A DNA stretch of 53,647 nt, taken from assembly GCF_014696315.1 (NCBI RefSeq), contig NZ_JACJPX010000056.1:1-53647 (forward strand). Reading direction: 5' to 3'. Of this stretch, positions 47,344 through 53,647 are shown piece after piece. Positions within the stretch are counted from its first letter, which is position 1. Each line of letters opens with the position of its first letter. The DNA comes from Calothrix membranacea FACHB-236 (GTDB taxonomy: Bacteria > Cyanobacteriota > Cyanobacteriia > Cyanobacteriales > Nostocaceae). The notes beneath the pieces were generated by a model. That model did not search any database. It was not told the DNA's origin and saw only the letters and a list, made by a program, of their open reading frames with translations. Made by a program: the position numbers and the translations under genes.

Positions 47344-48081
47344 TCAAGCTATTTGCATTCCAATATCGAACGTTGCGGCGTAACCTTGGTTGGTTTTAGT
47401 GAGGTTGAGTAGTAATTGCTCTCCACCATCGTTGAAAATTCCGTCTTGTGCGTTCTTGAGTGTGCGCTGTCCTTTGCTGGCGTATGGGGGTTGTGTATAT
47501 ACGCGATCGCTAATGGCATCATCAAAATATAGCTGTGAGGTAAACTCATAACCCTGCTTTGATGTCCCTTCTGTGCGTACTTTAAAGTGAATATGCACTG
47601 TTCTCCCTTGATACCAACCGGGATAGATAGTTGTGAATTGCACTGTTCCGTTTGCGTCTGTTACTTGGTATCCGCGCAAAAACTTTTTACCGATGGTATT
47701 GAAGCGCGGATCTTCCACGTCTGAATACACGCCAAGCGCATCACAATGCCAAATATCAACGATCGCATTTGCTAAAGGCTTACATTCAGTATTACTAACT
47801 TGGGAAACTCGCAGCGTCAGTTGTAGCGGTACACCTTCTTTTACTAAACCATCTGCGGGATCGACTCTGATGTCAGAACGTTTAAGTTTCTCGTCTACAA
47901 AATATGGGCCTTCGGTCTGTTCTGGTCTAATTACACACCCAGGTAAACTGGATTGTGCTTGCACAGATTGAAATTTTCTAGGGATACATCCTACAAGTAT
48001 TGCAGTTCCAGCTACTCGAAATAAAGCTAGTGTTTGTCTGCGATTCAAAATCCAATTTAGTTGCTGATTGTTGTTTTTCAC
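47344..48081 (-). CDS. Intradiol ring-cleavage dioxygenase family protein, exported or lipoprotein
   Basis: The protein is about 245 residues from a GTG at 48081; an ATG at 48123 gives 259 residues but runs into an STRR. The C-terminal part has the intradiol fold: EQTEGPYFVDEKLKRSDIR, DIWHCDALGVYSD (Tyr ligand), YPGWYQGRTVHIHFKV (Tyr and two His ligands to Fe3+). The N-terminus has RRQTLALFRVAGTAILVGC, a Tat-like Arg pair and a lipobox-like VGC, so a periplasmic lipoprotein is possible. Such exported members are common in cyanobacteria with unknown substrate. It is convergent with tenA. Confidence 0.88.
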   Translation of the reverse strand: MKNNNQQLNWILNRRQTLALFRVAGTAILVGCIPRKFQSVQAQSSLPGCVIRPEQTEGPYFVDEKLKRSDIRVDPADGLVKEGVPLQLTLRVSQVSNTECKPLANAIVDIWHCDALGVYSDVEDPRFNTIGKKFLRGYQVTDANGTVQFTTIYPGWYQGRTVHIHFKVRTEGTSKQGYEFTSQLYFDDAISDRVYTQPPYASKGQRTLKNAQDGIFNDGGEQLLLNLTKTNQGYAATFDIGMQIA

Positions 48082-48084
48082 GCT

Positions 48085-48135
48085 CTTAATGTTAACTGTT
48101 GACTGTTGACTGTGAACTATCAACAGTCAAAGATA
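48085..48135. repeat. STRR of TTGACTG units
   Basis: TTGACTG is repeated on one side and CAACAGTCAA on the other, making an inverted repeat around the annotated start of the dioxygenase gene. It lies between the dioxygenase gene and the four-repeat protein. Confidence 0.8.
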
Positions 48136-48165
48136 TTTCATGATGTGGCTTGGTTGAATACCGAA

Positions 48166-48804
48166 CTATCTATTTTCTTCAGGGCGATCGCCTGGAGGAT
48201 TGGCGGGAACTCCTAACGCATCCTTTAATTGTTGTTCTGTGACACCTAACTTGGTAGCTGCTGCTTTAAAATCTGGTCGGGGTGGACGTTGATGATTACC
48301 GCTTTCGCCTGGAGTAGGGGGATTAGCAGGAACTCCTAATGCATCCTTTAGTTTTTGTTCTGTAACACCTAACTTAGTAGCCGCCGCTTTAAAATCAGGG
48401 CGAGGTGGATGCTGATGATGACCGCCTTCCCCGGGAGGATTAGCGGGAACTCCTAATGCATCCTTTAATTTTTGTTCTGTGATACCTAGCTTAGTAGCTG
48501 CTGCTTTAAAATCGGGTCGGGGTGGACGCTGCTGATTCCCGCCCGCGCTAGGAGTGGGGGGATTAGCAGGAACTCCCAAAGCATCCTTGAGTTGTTGTTC
48601 TGTAATACCTAACTTAGCCGCTGCTGCTGCAAAATCAGGATGAGGTGGTCTTCTTTGTCCGTCCTGTGGTTCGTTGAGTGGTTGTGAATTTTGAGCAATG
48701 TGCTGAAATTTATTAGCAGCATCTACTTGCTGAAGTGAAATAAAACCAACTGTACCCAACACAACAGGAATTGCAGTAATAACTAATGTTCTACGAAATT
48801 TCAT
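48166..48804 (-). CDS. Secreted protein with four about 40-residue repeats
   Basis: The 212-residue protein has a signal peptide (MKFRRTLVITAIPVVLGTVGFISLQQVDAA) followed by four copies of P-x-P-D-F-K-A-A-A-x-K-L-G-V/I-T-E-Q-x-L-K-D-A-L-G-V-P-A-N-P-P joined by Gly/Pro/His/Gln linkers (starting about 57, 96, 133 and 172). Each unit looks like a short helical hairpin. Copies 2-4 are nearly identical, so the tandem expansion is recent. No enzyme motif is seen. It shares signal-peptide style and a 63-bp upstream element with the next gene. No known function was recognised. Confidence 0.85.
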   Translation of the reverse strand: MKFRRTLVITAIPVVLGTVGFISLQQVDAANKFQHIAQNSQPLNEPQDGQRRPPHPDFAAAAAKLGITEQQLKDALGVPANPPTPSAGGNQQRPPRPDFKAAATKLGITEQKLKDALGVPANPPGEGGHHQHPPRPDFKAAATKLGVTEQKLKDALGVPANPPTPGESGNHQRPPRPDFKAAATKLGVTEQQLKDALGVPANPPGDRPEENR

Positions 48805-48838
48805 GATCTTTCCTCAATAGATAGTTTGTTTATATTTC

Positions 48839-48910
48839 TGATTAAGCCAACCCAAGATTACAATTTGCCCTGGTGATGAATTACAGTTTTGTAATTTAAG
48901 CGGGTTGGCT
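48839..48910 (-). promoter_or_regulatory. Upstream element copy 1, with AATTACA-N4-TGTAATT palindrome
   Basis: Bases 48839-48901 align without gaps to 49286-49348 (49 of 63 identical). Contents: AGATTACAA at 48855-48863, and the perfect palindrome AATTACA-GTTT-TGTAATT at 48879-48896, with the two ATTACA words 23 bases apart. A wider perfect inverted repeat AGCCAACCC/GGGTTGGCT (48845-48853/48902-48910) frames it. The proximal end is 34 bases before the start codon, and a GAGGAAAG ribosome site lies between. Confidence 0.7.
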
Positions 48911-48933
48911 GAACAAAATTACCAGTGTTGCAA

Positions 48934-49248
48934 TTAACGGTAATTGGGTACTACCTGAATTTGTTCTAAACCCAAATTATGTGGTTGTGGAGTTTGGGTA
49001 TTTTGGCGATTTTGGTGTGGCTGAGGACGTTGATGAGAACGCTTTTTTTGTTGAGGACGGGGTTTTTGATGTCTAGCCTGTGGTTTTTTATTAGGTTGTT
49101 GCTGTTCAATAAGTGGTCTATCGGTTTGTTGGGCTATTTTTTCATGCTGATGGGCTAGTGCTTCAGCTTTGGCTTGACTAGGTGCAAATGTAAATGAACC
49201 AATTACAAAAGGAATCGCTGCTACGGCTAACATTTGACGAATTTTCAT
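48934..49248 (-). CDS. Small secreted Gln/Pro/His-rich basic protein
   Basis: The 104-residue protein is read from ATG at 49248 (MKIRQMLAVAAIPFVIGSFTFAPSQAKA, a clear signal peptide); a longer frame from 49314 adds an unlikely 22-residue leader. The mature part is low-complexity: HQHEKIAQQ, KPQARHQKPRPQQKKRSHQRPQPHQNRQN, ending LEQIQVVPNYR. It is rich in His, Gln, Pro and Lys/Arg, and could bind metal or polyanions. It has the same signal-peptide style and upstream element as the four-repeat protein and is divergent from the response regulator gene. Confidence 0.75.
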   Translation of the reverse strand: MKIRQMLAVAAIPFVIGSFTFAPSQAKAEALAHQHEKIAQQTDRPLIEQQQPNKKPQARHQKPRPQQKKRSHQRPQPHQNRQNTQTPQPHNLGLEQIQVVPNYR

Positions 49249-49285
49249 AACAATCAACCTTGAGAAGTAGTGGTGTTGATATTTA

Positions 49286-49348
49286 TGATTTAGCCACCCC
49301 AAAATTACAAACAACCTAGTTTCTAAATTACAGTTTTGTAATTTGAGC
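49286..49348. promoter_or_regulatory. Upstream element copy 2 between the secreted protein and response regulator genes
   Basis: Copy of the element at 48839-48901, same layout and orientation: AAATTACAA at 49302-49310 and the palindrome AATTACA-GTTT-TGTAATT at 49326-49343, again with ATTACA words 23 bases apart. Its proximal end is 38 bases from the ATG at 49248, and its other end 56 bases from the regulator start at 49405. A shared divergent control region is likely, and the OmpR-type regulator is the natural candidate to bind it. Confidence 0.72.
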
Positions 49349-49404
49349 TACAGGGTAATCAATCTAAAATGGAGCCATCAGTAGAGTAATGAATACTTGT
49401 ACTT

Positions 49405-50076
49405 GTGAATGTTCTGTTTGTCGAAGATGAAGCAAAAATTGCTAACTTCGTCCGAGATGGATTGAAGGAGCAGGGATTTGTCGTAGACTATTGCGACAAT
49501 GGTGACGAAGGATATCTCAAGGCATTAGATAACGAATACGATGCCCTAATACTCGATATTATGGTGCCAGGGAAGGATGGGCTATCGATTCTCAAACTAT
49601 TGCGGCAGAAAGGGCGGAATACTCCCGTAATATTGTTAACAGCTCGGAATGAACTAGACGATCGCCTAGAAGGTTTGAACTTAGGGGCTGATGATTACAT
49701 AGCCAAACCGTTTTTTGTGGAAGAGTTAGCAGCCAGAATCCATGCGGTAGTACGCCGGAGTTTAGGAGATCGCCAAAATCTACTTTGTGTCGGCCCCATC
49801 AAGCTGGATCGGATTACGCGGGAAGTTACTTGTGATGGACAGGTGGTCGAACTTACCACCCGTGAATTTAATCTTGTGGAATATTTGATGCGTTCTCCAG
49901 GGCGAGTTTTTACCCGCACCCAAATTTTAGAACATGTCTGGGGCTATGATTTTAACCCCAACACCAATGTCGTTGATGTCTGTATTCAACGCATACGTAA
50001 AAAGATTGACTCAATAACTGGCTTAACTTGGATTGAAAGTGTGCGGGGAGTTGGGTATCGGTTTCGGAATTCTTGA
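49405..50076 (+). CDS. OmpR/PhoB-family response regulator
   Basis: The 223-residue protein starts with GTG (MNVLFVEDEA). Its receiver (1-120) has the acidic pocket, phospho-Asp51 (ALILDIMVPGKDG), Thr in LLTARN and Lys in IAKPF. A winged-helix output domain (about 130-222) follows, with LTTREFNLVEYLMRSPGRVFTRTQILEHVWGYDFNPNTNVVDVCIQRIRKKI. It resembles CusR/CopR-type regulators. The kinase gene lies 474 bp downstream on the same strand, after a minisatellite. The divergent secreted protein gene shares its promoter region. Confidence 0.95.
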   Translation: MNVLFVEDEAKIANFVRDGLKEQGFVVDYCDNGDEGYLKALDNEYDALILDIMVPGKDGLSILKLLRQKGRNTPVILLTARNELDDRLEGLNLGADDYIAKPFFVEELAARIHAVVRRSLGDRQNLLCVGPIKLDRITREVTCDGQVVELTTREFNLVEYLMRSPGRVFTRTQILEHVWGYDFNPNTNVVDVCIQRIRKKIDSITGLTWIESVRGVGYRFRNS

Positions 50077-50079
50077 GTA

Positions 50080-50112
50080 ATGGGTAATGGGTAATGGGTA
50101 ATGGGTAATGGG
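50080..50112. repeat. STRR: GGGTAAT units
   Basis: GGGTAAT (7 bp) is repeated about four times just after the response regulator stop. Confidence 0.9.
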
Positions 50113-50147
50113 GAAGGATTGCGAGGTCAAGAGTTAAATTTCCACCT

Positions 50148-50456
50148 TTAAGCCTGAAATTTCAGGCTTAAAGCCGCAACTTTCAGGCTCAAAGCCGCAA
50201 CTTTCAGGCTTAAAGCCGCAACATCCAGGCTTAAAGCCGCAACTTTCAGACTTAAAGCCGCAACATCCAGGCTCAAAACCTCAACATCCAGGCTCAAAGC
50301 TTCAACATCCAGGCTCAAAACCTCAACATCCAGGCTCAAAGCCTCAACATTCAGCCTCAAAGCCTCAACATTCAGCCTCAAAGCTTCAACATTCAAGTTC
50401 AAAGCCTCAACATTCAGCCTCAAAGCTTCAAACAACACCTTACGTTCATAACGCAA
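50148..50456 (-). CDS. Possible heptad-repeat protein encoded by the minisatellite
   Basis: The 102-residue frame, starting MRYERKVLFEALRLN, consists of about 13 seven-residue repeats, E/A-A-L-x-L-x-V. The hydrophobic spacing could suit a coiled coil or a beta-strand stack. The frame is open mainly because the repeat length is a multiple of three, no Shine-Dalgarno site is obvious, and it would be transcribed against the two-component genes. I list it with low confidence so it can be tested. Confidence 0.2.
   Translation of the reverse strand: MRYERKVLFEALRLNVEALNLNVEALRLNVEALRLNVEALSLDVEVLSLDVEALSLDVEVLSLDVAALSLKVAALSLDVAALSLKVAALSLKVAALSLKFQA
50150..50433. repeat. 21-bp minisatellite, about 13 units
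   Basis: The unit CAGGCTTAAAGCCGCAACTTT and variants repeat about 13 times, in two families: GCCGCAAC-rich on the left, GCCTCAACATTCAGCCT-rich on the right. It begins with a perfect 20-base palindrome at 50150-50169. Because 21 is a multiple of 3, a minus-strand frame (50456-50148, 102 residues) stays open as heptads of the type VEALxLN/VAALSLK. I treat the DNA repeat as real and the protein as possible but unproven. The rest of the 50077-50550 spacer is STRR sequence. Confidence 0.9.
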
Positions 50457-50490
50457 ATTGTCCCAGTCCCCAATCCCCAGGAGTTATTTA

Positions 50491-50520
50491 ATTTTGAATT
50501 TTGAATTTTGAATTTTGAAT
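50491..50520. repeat. STRR: TTTTGAA units before the kinase gene
   Basis: TTTTGAA (7 bp) is repeated four times 30 bases before the GTG start of the kinase gene, so it lies in the leader. Confidence 0.9.
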
Positions 50521-50550
50521 TGATTTGTCCCTAATCCCCAGTCCCCAACC

Positions 50551-52029
50551 GTGAAACTCCATTCCTTCCGACTCCGAATAGCTTTGTTGTTTGCCATGCT
50601 AGCTGGTGGAGCGCTGGCAGGGTTTGGTAGTATGTCTTGGTGGCTGATCTATGAGGCGAAAGTTAGCCGCCTAGATGCAAAGCTAGAAGCTTTATTGAAT
50701 CGTCCTCGTCCCCCGATCAAAGATTTTTGGCAGTTTTATGAAAACTCATTACCGCAGGAGTTGGGGACGGAGAAAGAAACGCCCATTGCTCTTTTAGTGA
50801 TAGATAGCGAAGGGAAAACGCTTCATCAATCTGAGCTATGGTCAGCTGATTTTAATTTAAATGGTCTTTGGCCTTCACGCCCCAAGTTATTACCATCTCA
50901 ATTTTTTCCTCGCGATCGCCAAAGACCACCTGCTAGTTCGGGAACTTTACAGCCACCTTCAGATAGACCACGATTTCCTCCCGAACGTCCACCTAATATG
51001 CCACCGCCGCGATTGGTAACTCAACGCACGAAAACAGGAACTTGGCGCATTGGTGCGATCGCTTTTCATGAATCCCAAATTGCGATCGCTGTCAGTTTGC
51101 AAGGTATTGATCGGGAGATGGCGATTATCCGTGATGTTTTCCTAATTTCTATACCTGCTGTACTTTTGATCATTACTAGTAGTGCTTGGTTGCTGTCTTA
51201 CGGGGCTTTGCGTCCCATCCGGGAGTTAGTTGTTGCTATCCGGCAAGTTACGGTTAAGGGATTGGATCAAAGAGTGCCAATCGCAGCTACAGATACGGAA
51301 TTTCTAGAATTAATTCAGGTGTTTAACCAGATGTTAGAACGCCTGGAACGCAGTTTTAAACAGGCTTCTCGCTTCAGTGGAGATGCAGCCCACGAACTGA
51401 AAACACCGATAGCAATTTTACAAGGGGAACTGGAGCGAACTTTGCAAAAAGCAGAACCAGGTTCAGAGTTACAACAAAATCTCAGTAATCTCTTAGACGA
51501 AGTATCCCGGCTCAGTGGCATTGTCCGCAAGCTGTTGTTGCTATCTTTAGCTGATGCCGGCAAAATGAATTTACATCAGGTGGAAGTAAATTTGTCTGAG
51601 ATATTAGCCGAGATGGTAGAGGATATGGAACTGTTAGCACCTCATTTACAAGTGATAGCAGAGATTACTCCCAGATTAAAAGTAAAAGGCGATCGCGATT
51701 TACTGACTCAGGTATTACAAAATTTATTCAGCAATGCCATTAAATATAATATTCCAGAAGGCTGGATGCGAATTAATGCCAGGCAACAAGAAAAGACAGT
51801 ATTAGTTACTATTAGCAACTCATCTCAAGAAATTCCCGCCAGCGATCGCGATCGCATTTTTGACCGCTTCTATCGTGGAGATCCAGCACGAACTAGAAAG
51901 GTAGAGGGAACAGGTCTAGGACTGAGCCTCGCCAGGGAAATCGCTATTGCTCACAATGGTAAACTTACCCTTGACCCCATGCTGTCAAATCAAACATCTT
52001 TTACATTGAGTTTACCTATGAAGAAGTAA
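50551..52029 (+). CDS. Membrane sensor histidine kinase with Pro-rich extracytoplasmic domain
   Basis: The 492-residue kinase starts with GTG. Its order is membrane segment 1 (about 8-32), an extracytoplasmic domain (about 33-193) with a striking Arg/Pro-rich stretch (about 123-158), membrane segment 2 (about 194-217), HAMP (about 218-270), HisKA with phospho-His281 (FSGDAAHELKTPIAIL) and HATPase with NLFSNAIKYN, DRIFDRFYRGD and GTGLGLSLAREIA. It is the cognate partner of the regulator upstream by position, similar in type to CusS. The Pro-rich sensor and Pro/His-rich secreted proteins nearby may go together, which is inference. Confidence 0.94.
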   Translation: MKLHSFRLRIALLFAMLAGGALAGFGSMSWWLIYEAKVSRLDAKLEALLNRPRPPIKDFWQFYENSLPQELGTEKETPIALLVIDSEGKTLHQSELWSADFNLNGLWPSRPKLLPSQFFPRDRQRPPASSGTLQPPSDRPRFPPERPPNMPPPRLVTQRTKTGTWRIGAIAFHESQIAIAVSLQGIDREMAIIRDVFLISIPAVLLIITSSAWLLSYGALRPIRELVVAIRQVTVKGLDQRVPIAATDTEFLELIQVFNQMLERLERSFKQASRFSGDAAHELKTPIAILQGELERTLQKAEPGSELQQNLSNLLDEVSRLSGIVRKLLLLSLADAGKMNLHQVEVNLSEILAEMVEDMELLAPHLQVIAEITPRLKVKGDRDLLTQVLQNLFSNAIKYNIPEGWMRINARQQEKTVLVTISNSSQEIPASDRDRIFDRFYRGDPARTRKVEGTGLGLSLAREIAIAHNGKLTLDPMLSNQTSFTLSLPMKK

Positions 52030-52284
52030 TTGGTAATTAGTAATTGATAGTAAATGTATGGTTGGTAGTGGTTATCATCAAGAAATGTAAAACAAATATC
52101 TGGTAATGCCCACACTTTCAGGTTGAAGACCTACGAGTCTTTCCCTTTGCCCTTTCATCAAGGGTTATTTGCCATAATCTGCTAAAAAATAGAGTGATAA
52201 AAAGACGAAATTCTTAGGAATTGTTAGCAGAATTCGGTTTATCTTTAAGTTAAAAGACGAATTTCTCCCTATGAAAAATTAGCT

Positions 52285-53562
52285 ATGGCAAGCAGTGAAG
52301 CCTTTGATTCTCCGACAAACTCCGTAACTGTGCCAAGGGTCAATCTGCTGACCATGTTTAGGCTAGGCTTGTTTCAAATGGGGTTGAGCATGATGTCAAT
52401 CCTGACTCTGGGGGTACTTAACAGAGTCATGATTCAGGAAATTGCAATTCCCGCAACCTTAGTGTCGTTAGTGCTAGCACTCCCAGCTTTCGTTTCGCCT
52501 TCGCGTATTTGGTTTGGTCAGATATCAGATGCTAAACCCATGTGGGGCTATCATCGTACAGCTTATGTTTGGGTGGGAGCAGCAGTATTTGCGATCGCCG
52601 CATTTTTATCTGTGCAGGTAATGTGGCAGTTGGATTTTGCTGCCGAAAGTGCTGGCGGTTGGGTATGGACAACTGAAACTCTTGGCTGGACGGCACTGCT
52701 GTGCTTGGTTTTTGCTGTCTACGGGCTAGCAATTTGTGCTAGTGGTACTGCTTTTGCTGCTTTGTTGGTGGATATCTCGGAAGAAGATAACCGTTCCAAA
52801 GTGGTTGGTATTGTCTGGTCGATGCTGATGGTGGGAATTATTGTTGGCGCAATTATTAGTTCCAGCTTACTGAAGCAATTAACACCAGGAGCCAGCATAG
52901 CGACTTTACAAGCAGCAGTCAACAAGCTGTTTATGGTTGTGCCAGCTATTGTATTTGTTTTTGCGATCGCTGCCACATTGGGTGTAGAGAAAAAATATTC
53001 CCTATATTCCAGACGTTCTCAAGTAGTCAATCGCGAAGATAGCATCAGCTTACGTAACGCATGGGGAATTTTAACAGCTAGTCGGCAAACAGGCTTGTTT
53101 TTTACGTTTTTATTAGTGATGACTATTAGCTTGTTTATGCAAGATCCGATTGTGGAACCCTATGCAGGGCAAGTTTTTAATATGCCTTTAGCTGAAAGCA
53201 CCAAGCTGAACGTTTTCTATGGCACGGGTATCCTCATTTCCTACGGCGTAACGGGCTTTGTGATTGTGCCGCGTTTAGGTAAGCGTAGGACTGCGAAATT
53301 GGGCTGTATATTAGTAGCTTGTGCTTCGCTTTTGCTAGGCTTCTCCGGGTTTTCAGCGAATCCAGCTTTCTTGAAATTTGGTTTAGTTTTGTTCGGTTTA
53401 GCCACTGGTTTTGTCACCACAGCAGCAATTAGCTTAATGCTAGATTTGACAGCCGCCGAAGCCGCAGGTACATTTATTGGCGCATGGGGACTAGCACAGT
53501 CAATTTCTCGGGGTATTGCTGTAGTAATTGGTGGCACAGTCTTAGATATAGAACCCATTTGA
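52285..53562 (+). CDS. BCD/PucC-family major facilitator transporter, 3'-truncated
   Basis: The 425-residue membrane protein has about eleven membrane segments and PucC-family motifs: NRVMIQEIAIPATLVSLVLALPAFVSPSRIWFGQISD, GYHRTAYVW, SGTAFAALLVDISEEDNRSKVVGIVWSMLMVGII, FMQDPIVEPYAGQVF, DLTAAEAAGTFIGAWGLAQSISRGIAVVIGGTVLDI. Homologues continue about 40-60 residues further with a last membrane segment. Here the frame ends IEPI-stop exactly where sequence leading to an IS5-like transposase begins. I infer that an insertion element removed the C-terminus. The family role is chlorophyll or related pigment transport. Confidence 0.85.
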   Translation: MASSEAFDSPTNSVTVPRVNLLTMFRLGLFQMGLSMMSILTLGVLNRVMIQEIAIPATLVSLVLALPAFVSPSRIWFGQISDAKPMWGYHRTAYVWVGAAVFAIAAFLSVQVMWQLDFAAESAGGWVWTTETLGWTALLCLVFAVYGLAICASGTAFAALLVDISEEDNRSKVVGIVWSMLMVGIIVGAIISSSLLKQLTPGASIATLQAAVNKLFMVVPAIVFVFAIAATLGVEKKYSLYSRRSQVVNREDSISLRNAWGILTASRQTGLFFTFLLVMTISLFMQDPIVEPYAGQVFNMPLAESTKLNVFYGTGILISYGVTGFVIVPRLGKRRTAKLGCILVACASLLLGFSGFSANPAFLKFGLVLFGLATGFVTTAAISLMLDLTAAEAAGTFIGAWGLAQSISRGIAVVIGGTVLDIEPI

Positions 53563-53647
53563 CATCTTTACAATTATCATCTAAGGTTCTCATACCCGTT
53601 GAATCTAACTGCTATGAGCTATTCCACCAGCCTTACTGATGAAGAGT
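53551..53647 (+). mobile_element. Left end of an IS5-like insertion sequence (continues past the window)
   Basis: From about 53551 the sequence no longer fits the transporter family, and 63 bases on a transposase-like frame starts. The exact end and target duplication cannot be set from one side. A GAACC (53551-53555) and GGTTC (53585-53589) pair is present but not diagnostic. Confidence 0.62.
53614..53647 (+). CDS. Transposase, IS5-like, N-terminal fragment
   Basis: The frame M-S-Y-S-T-S-L-T-D-E-E runs off the window after 11 codons. It matches the start typical of cyanobacterial IS5-family transposases (M-x-Y-S-T-x-L-T-D-E-E-W). Only the start is visible, so subgroup and integrity are unknown. 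Confidence 0.68.
   Translation, partial: MSYSTSLTDEE

Noticed and set aside
49338-49351. GTA-N8-TAC, the NtcA consensus, inside element copy 2
   Set aside because: Such a short pattern is expected about a dozen times by chance in this window, copy 1 lacks the TAC half, and no TAN3T box sits at the usual 22-23 base distance.
13160-50520. CRISPR array suspected from regular short repeats
   Set aside because: The repeats are contiguous 7-bp or 21-bp tandem units without unique spacers, and no cas gene is present.

Overview
The window is chromosomal DNA from a filamentous, very probably heterocyst-forming cyanobacterium of the Nostocales (Nostoc/Calothrix/Tolypothrix type). Support for this: a photosystem II D1 gene (psbA), an NDH-1 cluster ndhA-ndhI-ndhG-ndhE, a cyanobacterial PEP carboxylase, a five-gene chemotaxis-like cluster laid out like the pix/pil/hmp motility clusters, a PucC-like transporter, many GCGATCGC (HIP1) octamers, and heptanucleotide short tandem repeats (STRR) in many spacers.

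Layout. 1-5 kb: a dispersed repeat, then a type I secretion pair on the minus strand (HlyD-like adaptor and an ABC exporter with a degenerate C39-like domain). 5-6.65 kb: a long gene-poor spacer. 6.65-10.1 kb: a DUF928 protein and a CHASE2-GGDEF-EAL cyclic-di-GMP enzyme, ending at a bidirectional terminator shared with convergent psbA. 11.6-16.2 kb: an MBOAT O-acyltransferase and a 1005-residue membrane protein with an SGNH-like domain, together a likely envelope or polysaccharide O-acylation pair. 16.4-24.2 kb: ppc, small conserved genes, a YoeB-type toxin-antitoxin pair, a second copy of the dispersed repeat, a DUF427 gene, a Crp-type regulator and an unusual ribbon-helix-helix/TOBE fusion. 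24.7-32.8 kb: the chemotaxis-like operon (PatA-like regulator, CheY, CheW, MCP, CheA-REC). 33.7-40.4 kb: tRNA-Leu(UAG), alanine racemase, HNH protein, DHH phosphoesterase, SixA phosphatase, citrate synthase. 41.2-45 kb: ndhAIGE followed closely by NAD kinase. 45.6-48.1 kb: an OlsB-like acyltransferase, a TenA protein and an intradiol dioxygenase. 48.2-52 kb: an OmpR-type regulator and histidine kinase beside two small secreted Pro/His-rich proteins. 52.3 kb to the end: a BCD/PucC transporter that ends early where an IS5-like transposase reading frame begins.

The best candidate for an undescribed system is at 48.2-52.0 kb. Two exported low-complexity proteins with look-alike signal peptides each have the same ungapped 63-bp upstream element (49 of 63 bases identical; palindrome AATTACA-N4-TGTAATT). 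One copy lies in the divergent promoter of the response regulator, whose partner kinase has a Pro-rich extracytoplasmic domain, and a 21-bp minisatellite sits between regulator and kinase. Other points of interest are the MCP GAF domain carrying both cyanobacteriochrome-like cysteine positions, four repeated modules in front of the SGNH-like domain, TTGGTA repeats in front of the RHH-TOBE gene, and a dispersed repeat whose two copies carry the same hairpin in opposite orientation.

All calls come from reading the sequence by eye; no alignments, profile searches or folding programs were run.
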